Shown piece by piece: positions 34,520 through 38,071 of a stretch of DNA of 38,071 bases. How positions within the stretch are numbered: position 1 is the first letter of the stretch; every line of letters begins with the position of its first letter. The stretch spans positions 17,501 to 55,571 of the forward strand of contig CACHPE010000010.1 in NCBI GenBank assembly GCA_902581605.1, given 5' to 3'. A program made the translations under genes and the position numbers. The DNA is from an uncultured Pelagibacteraceae bacterium. GTDB lineage: Bacteria; Pseudomonadota; Alphaproteobacteria; Pelagibacterales; Pelagibacteraceae. The notes beneath the pieces were generated by a model. It made no database searches, was not told the DNA's origin, and was given only the letters and a program-made list of their open reading frames with translations.

Positions 34520-36166
34520 ATGTTTAAGAGAAAGCACTATAATTTAAGTCCGTTTGATACAAAAAAAACTGCAAGAAATAAAATGAGATCTTATAGACGC
34601 GGTTATCTCCTATATAAAAAAAAAAACAAAATATTTATTTTTAGAAAAATTAAAGGAGAATTAAATCAGACCATTATATATTTTGATAAATTTTTTTTTA
34701 ATATTCTATGTTTGTTTTATAAGGAATTTAAAAAAATTAATTTTGATCTAGTCATATCACAATATACGTTTCAAAAATCAAGAATTAAAAGAATATATCT
34801 AGATATGATTCTTTATTCTCTTAAAAAGAAAAAAATTTTTCAACCCTTAACAAAAGAGTATTGTAAAATTTTAAAAAAAAATCAGTACGAGGTCTCAAAT
34901 TTCTCATATTATTTTTTATGGCCATTATTTTGTTTATTATTTTGGGGTTATGGAAATTTATTATTTTTAAAAATTTTAATTAAAAGTTTTTTTAATTTAT
35001 TTAAAAAAAATATCAAAAATATCGATCATTACTTTTTTAGTATTTCTGAAAATAATCTTCCTTTTAAAAGTAATGATAAATCAAGAAAAAGTTATGACTT
35101 AATATCTTGGTTTAACAATTATTATCAAAAAGAACTTAATATTAAAAAAAATATCAGCCATGATAATAAAGTGTTACCTAAAAAAGTAGTTGGTGACACC
35201 GAAATATTTTTTTCAGATGAGCCGTGGTTTTATTTAGGTGGTTTTATTAAATTATTAATATTTTTTTTCTCTGGTGTATTTTTTTCTTTAGTTTCTCTAA
35301 TTTTAATTTTTATAAACAAACCGACACCTAGTTTTTTATTTCCAGAAATATTAAAATCTATATCTGTTATACTTTCTGACAAAAATAATATTTCAAAAAA
35401 ATATTTATTTCATTATTCCGAAACTTATTACAGACCATTGTGGACTTATTTAATTAAAAATGATGATAAAAATATTATTTGTTATTTTTATTCAACATAT
35501 GATGCCCCTACCAATAAAAAAACTAACGAGATAGGTCATTTCTATGAGTTTGGTAATATTACTTGGCCTACAATTCTAGTTTGGGATGAAACACAAAAAA
35601 AAAAATTGCTTAAATATGCGCGCACAGACATTATTAATACAAATGTAATAAATACAGGACCGATTTGGTTTACTGATACAAAATTTACTTTTAAAAATAA
35701 TAAAAAAAAAATAGTTATATTCGATATGACAGTTCATAGAATTTCTGTTCATTATGGTTTTTATGATGTTGCTGAGTATACTGATGATTTAGATAATTTT
35801 AATTGTTTATTTCTCAACGATATATTTAGTACTTTTAAATCAACAAATCTTGAAATAATTTTAAAAAGAAAAAGACCCAGTAAATATTTGAAGACAAATT
35901 ATAGAAGTTTAGTAAAAAGATTGTCAAATGAGGGTTTAAAAATTATTGATGATCCAGTGTCAGCATATTATTTAACTGAGAACTCAGAAATAGTATTTTC
36001 AACACCTTTCACTTCCGCGAACCTAATGACAAAAAGATTTGAAAATAATTATTATTATGATCCCGCTTGCAAAATTTTAAAAAATGATATAGCTGCAAGA
36101 GGTATTTCAATTATATCTGGAAAACAAGAATTACATGAATTAAAAAACAAACTTATATGGATATAA
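34520..36166 (+). CDS. Polysaccharide biosynthesis PFTS-motif protein
   Basis: 548 residues. Near the C-terminus is STPFTSANL (PFTS at 496-499) followed by YYYDPACK and a Gly-Ile-Ser-Ile-Ile-Ser-Gly segment, the hallmark of the TIGR04326-type PFTS-motif proteins found in Leptospira and other O-antigen clusters. The N-terminal half has two hydrophobic stretches (about 133-157 and 242-270). Similar C-terminal plans occur in GT-B transferases, so a glycosyltransferase, perhaps for the nonulosonic acid, is plausible but unproven. Overlaps the next gene by 10 nt. Confidence 0.65.
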   Translation: MFKRKHYNLSPFDTKKTARNKMRSYRRGYLLYKKKNKIFIFRKIKGELNQTIIYFDKFFFNILCLFYKEFKKINFDLVISQYTFQKSRIKRIYLDMILYSLKKKKIFQPLTKEYCKILKKNQYEVSNFSYYFLWPLFCLLFWGYGNLLFLKILIKSFFNLFKKNIKNIDHYFFSISENNLPFKSNDKSRKSYDLISWFNNYYQKELNIKKNISHDNKVLPKKVVGDTEIFFSDEPWFYLGGFIKLLIFFFSGVFFSLVSLILIFINKPTPSFLFPEILKSISVILSDKNNISKKYLFHYSETYYRPLWTYLIKNDDKNIICYFYSTYDAPTNKKTNEIGHFYEFGNITWPTILVWDETQKKKLLKYARTDIINTNVINTGPIWFTDTKFTFKNNKKKIVIFDMTVHRISVHYGFYDVAEYTDDLDNFNCLFLNDIFSTFKSTNLEIILKRKRPSKYLKTNYRSLVKRLSNEGLKIIDDPVSAYYLTENSEIVFSTPFTSANLMTKRFENNYYYDPACKILKNDIAARGISIISGKQELHELKNKLIWI

Positions 36167-37653
36167 AAAGCTTTTTAAAAAAAAATTTTGAAAATACCAA
36201 TTTTCAAGACAATGAGTTAAAAAATTTTTTTATAAATAAAGTTGGTATTAAAAAAAATTTACCAGATATTATTAAAATTGTTCATTTATTTGCTAACGAT
36301 CCATTAATTACCCAACAGACTGTTCTTTCTAAATTAAATATCTTGAAAGAAGATTTAATTAAATTAAATCAAGAAATTAGAGAAAATAAAGAATTACAAA
36401 AAATTATTTTAAAAATGGGGAGTGGCGAAAGATACTGGAATAGTATATTGCCATTTGCGAAGCATACAAATAAAGTTTTAAATGATGACTTCAATTTCCC
36501 TTTAAGAATTGCTTTTTTCCCAGGAGTATCATGTATGTTTTACTGTGGATTTTGTGGAAGAAATCAGGATGCCAAATACCCTTCAAATTCTGCAGAAATA
36601 GGTATTCAACAATTAAAATCTGTAATTAATGAAATAAATATTGGCTCGACAGCAATTTCAATATCAGGTGGTCTTGAGCCTCTTACAAATCCTCATCTCG
36701 GAAGTCTTATAACCCATGCTAAAAACAAAGGGCTAAGGGTTCCTTTAATCACTAATGCTTATAGTATGACACCTGGTTATATTAAAAAAAATCCTGGATT
36801 ATGGGATTTAGACTCACTTAGAGTTTCATTGTATGGCGTTGATGAGAATACATATGATTTTGTTACTAGATCAAGGAAATCTTATAAGATGGTTAGTAGA
36901 AATATAATTGAATTTTTAAAGATAAAAAAAATAGAAAATAAGAATGTAAAGCTTGGATTAAACTTTATAATTTTAAAGGAAAACATCAAGGATATCAGGA
37001 AATTATGCAGCTTTATACACTATTTAAATAAAGAGTCTGGCTCAGAAATCGATTTTTTAACATTAAGAGAAGATTTTGGGAGTGTTACTGGTCATAACGA
37101 TTCGTTAGATAAACAGAGAAAATATAGACTTGATGGAATATTAGATTTACAAGATCGGAAATTACTATTGAATGAACTTGCCTATTTAGAGAATTACAAA
37201 TCAAAAAATTTTCCTAATATTAATATTGATTATGGTTATGCATTAAATGGGTTAATTAACAACAGACTTGATTATTATTTAGTAAGAGCAGAAGATATAG
37301 AAGTTACAAAAAGAGGTTATTCCCAGTTATCCGTTGCGATAGATTTATTTGGCGATGTTTTTTTATATAGAGAGGCAGGATTTTTAAATAGAGACGGAAA
37401 TAAAGATTATATAATTGGTAGATTAAATAAAGACAACTCTTTAAAAAGTATAATTTCCAACCACCTTAGAAATTACAACGAAGCATACATAAAAGACTCA
37501 AATAGATTTTTAGATTCTTTTGATCATTTATTAACAAAATTGGTAACTCAAGCATCAAAAGATAAAGAGTTTGGTATACCATTTGAAAATGGTCCAATTA
37601 AACAAAGATCTGAAACTGTTAGTATTAATTTGGGTAATAACTGGTATTCATAA
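36157..37653 (+). CDS. Radical SAM enzyme, DesII-like amino-sugar deaminase candidate
   Basis: 498 residues. FPGVSCMFYCGFCGRN has the CxxxCxxC cluster motif (Cys126, Cys130, Cys133); SISGGLEPLTNP is the GGE-type SAM-binding block; SLRVSLYGVDE is a late barrel strand. A 120-residue helical N-terminal extension precedes the barrel. Length and extension match DesII, which removes the 4-amino group of a TDP-4-amino-4,6-dideoxyhexose to leave a 3-keto sugar. No B12 domain is present. The last gene downstream is a Gfo/Idh/MocA oxidoreductase that could act on such a keto sugar. Radical SAM call firm; DesII assignment is tentative. Confidence 0.7.
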   Translation: MDIKSFLKKNFENTNFQDNELKNFFINKVGIKKNLPDIIKIVHLFANDPLITQQTVLSKLNILKEDLIKLNQEIRENKELQKIILKMGSGERYWNSILPFAKHTNKVLNDDFNFPLRIAFFPGVSCMFYCGFCGRNQDAKYPSNSAEIGIQQLKSVINEINIGSTAISISGGLEPLTNPHLGSLITHAKNKGLRVPLITNAYSMTPGYIKKNPGLWDLDSLRVSLYGVDENTYDFVTRSRKSYKMVSRNIIEFLKIKKIENKNVKLGLNFIILKENIKDIRKLCSFIHYLNKESGSEIDFLTLREDFGSVTGHNDSLDKQRKYRLDGILDLQDRKLLLNELAYLENYKSKNFPNINIDYGYALNGLINNRLDYYLVRAEDIEVTKRGYSQLSVAIDLFGDVFLYREAGFLNRDGNKDYIIGRLNKDNSLKSIISNHLRNYNEAYIKDSNRFLDSFDHLLTKLVTQASKDKEFGIPFENGPIKQRSETVSINLGNNWYS

Positions 37654-37655
37654 AA

Positions 37656-38071
37656 ATGAATAATTTCGGATTAGTAGGTTATGGAAAATGGGGAAAAGTT
37701 TTAAGCAAAACTATTTCACAAATAGGAAAAATAAATTTTATTAGCAACACAAAAAAAACATATAAAAACAATAAAAAAATAAATTGGTGTTTCATAGCTA
37801 CGAATGATGGGACTCATTATAAAATAGCAAAATATTTTTTAAAAAAAAAAATACCTGTTATTTGTGAAAAACCATTGTCTAGAAACATTAAAGAAAGCAG
37901 AGAGTTAATAAAACTATCTAAAAAATATAAAGTAAATTTGTTTATTAATCATGTAGAAATTTTCAAAAAAAAAAAAATTAAAATACTTAAGTCAAATAAT
38001 ATAATAAGAAAAAAAACCTCTGATAATAAAATTAAAGATGTTCTTTGGAAACTTTGCTATCATGATTTATA
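37656..38071 (+). CDS. Gfo/Idh/MocA oxidoreductase, N-terminal 138 residues (cut by window edge)
   Basis: Read from the sequence: ATG at 37656, 2 nt after the radical SAM stop, open to the right edge. MNNFGLVGYGKWGKVL is the NAD(P)-binding loop, WCFIATNDGTHY the next strand, and VICEKPLSRNIKES the family's EKP block. It is the fourth family member in the window. Two long poly-A runs lie in frame, A11 at 37841-37851 and A13 at 37965-37977. The substrate-binding domain is not visible; a keto-sugar reductase following the DesII-like enzyme is a guess. Confidence 0.75.
   Translation, partial: MNNFGLVGYGKWGKVLSKTISQIGKINFISNTKKTYKNNKKINWCFIATNDGTHYKIAKYFLKKKIPVICEKPLSRNIKESRELIKLSKKYKVNLFINHVEIFKKKKIKILKSNNIIRKKTSDNKIKDVLWKLCYHDL

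Noticed and set aside
1..38071. CRISPR arrays, tRNA or rRNA genes, insertion sequences, recoded TGA
   Set aside because: No regular repeats, no cloverleaf or rRNA sequence and no transposase were seen; TGA ends several genes (such as gmhA), so it is a stop.

Overview
The window is a very AT-rich (I estimate about a quarter G+C), densely packed bacterial segment rich in Lys, Asn and Ile codons. TGA is used as a stop (for example at the ends of gmhA and of the 8556 gene), so the genetic code is the standard bacterial one. Composition, lack of spacers and gene content fit a streamlined marine alphaproteobacterium of the SAR11/Pelagibacterales type, and the locus looks like a surface-polysaccharide (O-antigen or capsule) island. 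The taxonomic call is inference: there is no rRNA, tRNA or marker gene here. I see no CRISPR array, insertion sequence, integrase or attachment site, and no gene-free stretch longer than about 110 bases.

Left part (1-8442), mixed strands. A minus-strand unit runs cytidylate kinase -> membrane sulfatase/phosphotransferase-superfamily protein -> CDP-glycerol glycerophosphotransferase-like protein (cut by the left edge). Next come a plus-strand HIT/GalT-like protein, a minus-strand divergent ATP sulfurylase, a plus-strand FAD/NAD(P)-binding protein, and a minus-strand pair gmhA -> hddC-gmhB fusion for GDP-heptose synthesis. Junctions are extreme: the FAD gene shares a CATG with the divergent sulfurylase for both start codons, and a TTAA with the convergent heptose gene for both stop codons.

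Right part (8556-38071), all plus strand. About 29.5 kb of genes are nearly gapless (ATGA and TAATG overlaps; largest gap 55 nt) and read like one giant operon diverging from gmhA. Module A (8556-14032): multispanning GT-C-like protein, TIGR00180-type glycosyltransferase, B12-type radical SAM enzyme, Fe(II)/2-oxoglutarate dioxygenase. Module B (14088-21053): split transketolase, heptose-7-phosphate kinase HddA, a ColD-like PLP sugar 3-dehydratase with His in place of the Schiff-base Lys, an SDR, a C-methyltransferase and a GDP-fucose/colitose-synthase-like SDR. Module C (21055-25728): ABC flippase-like exporter, a second TIGR00180 glycosyltransferase and two Gfo/Idh/MocA proteins. Module D (25729-33585): a nonulosonic (legionaminic-like) acid set with NeuD-, NeuB- and NeuC-like proteins, an amidotransferase trio (WbuX/WbpG-like synthetase, HisF-like, HisH-like), a PtmF-like oxidoreductase and a fusion of CMP-nonulosonate cytidylyltransferase with a PtmA-like SDR. 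Module E (33588-end): a DxD glycosyltransferase-like protein, a PFTS-motif protein, a DesII-like radical SAM enzyme and a Gfo/Idh/MocA protein cut by the right edge.

Taken together, GmhA, HddA and HddC-GmhB form a full route from sedoheptulose 7-phosphate to GDP-heptose. The transketolase could supply that precursor. The ColD-like, methyltransferase and SDR enzymes could then turn an activated sugar (possibly the heptose itself) into a deoxy, C-methylated sugar. A second branch makes an amidinated nonulosonic acid activated as CMP. Glycosyltransferases and the ABC exporter would assemble and move the glycan. Missing from view are the 4,6-dehydratases needed upstream of both sugar branches; they may lie outside the window.
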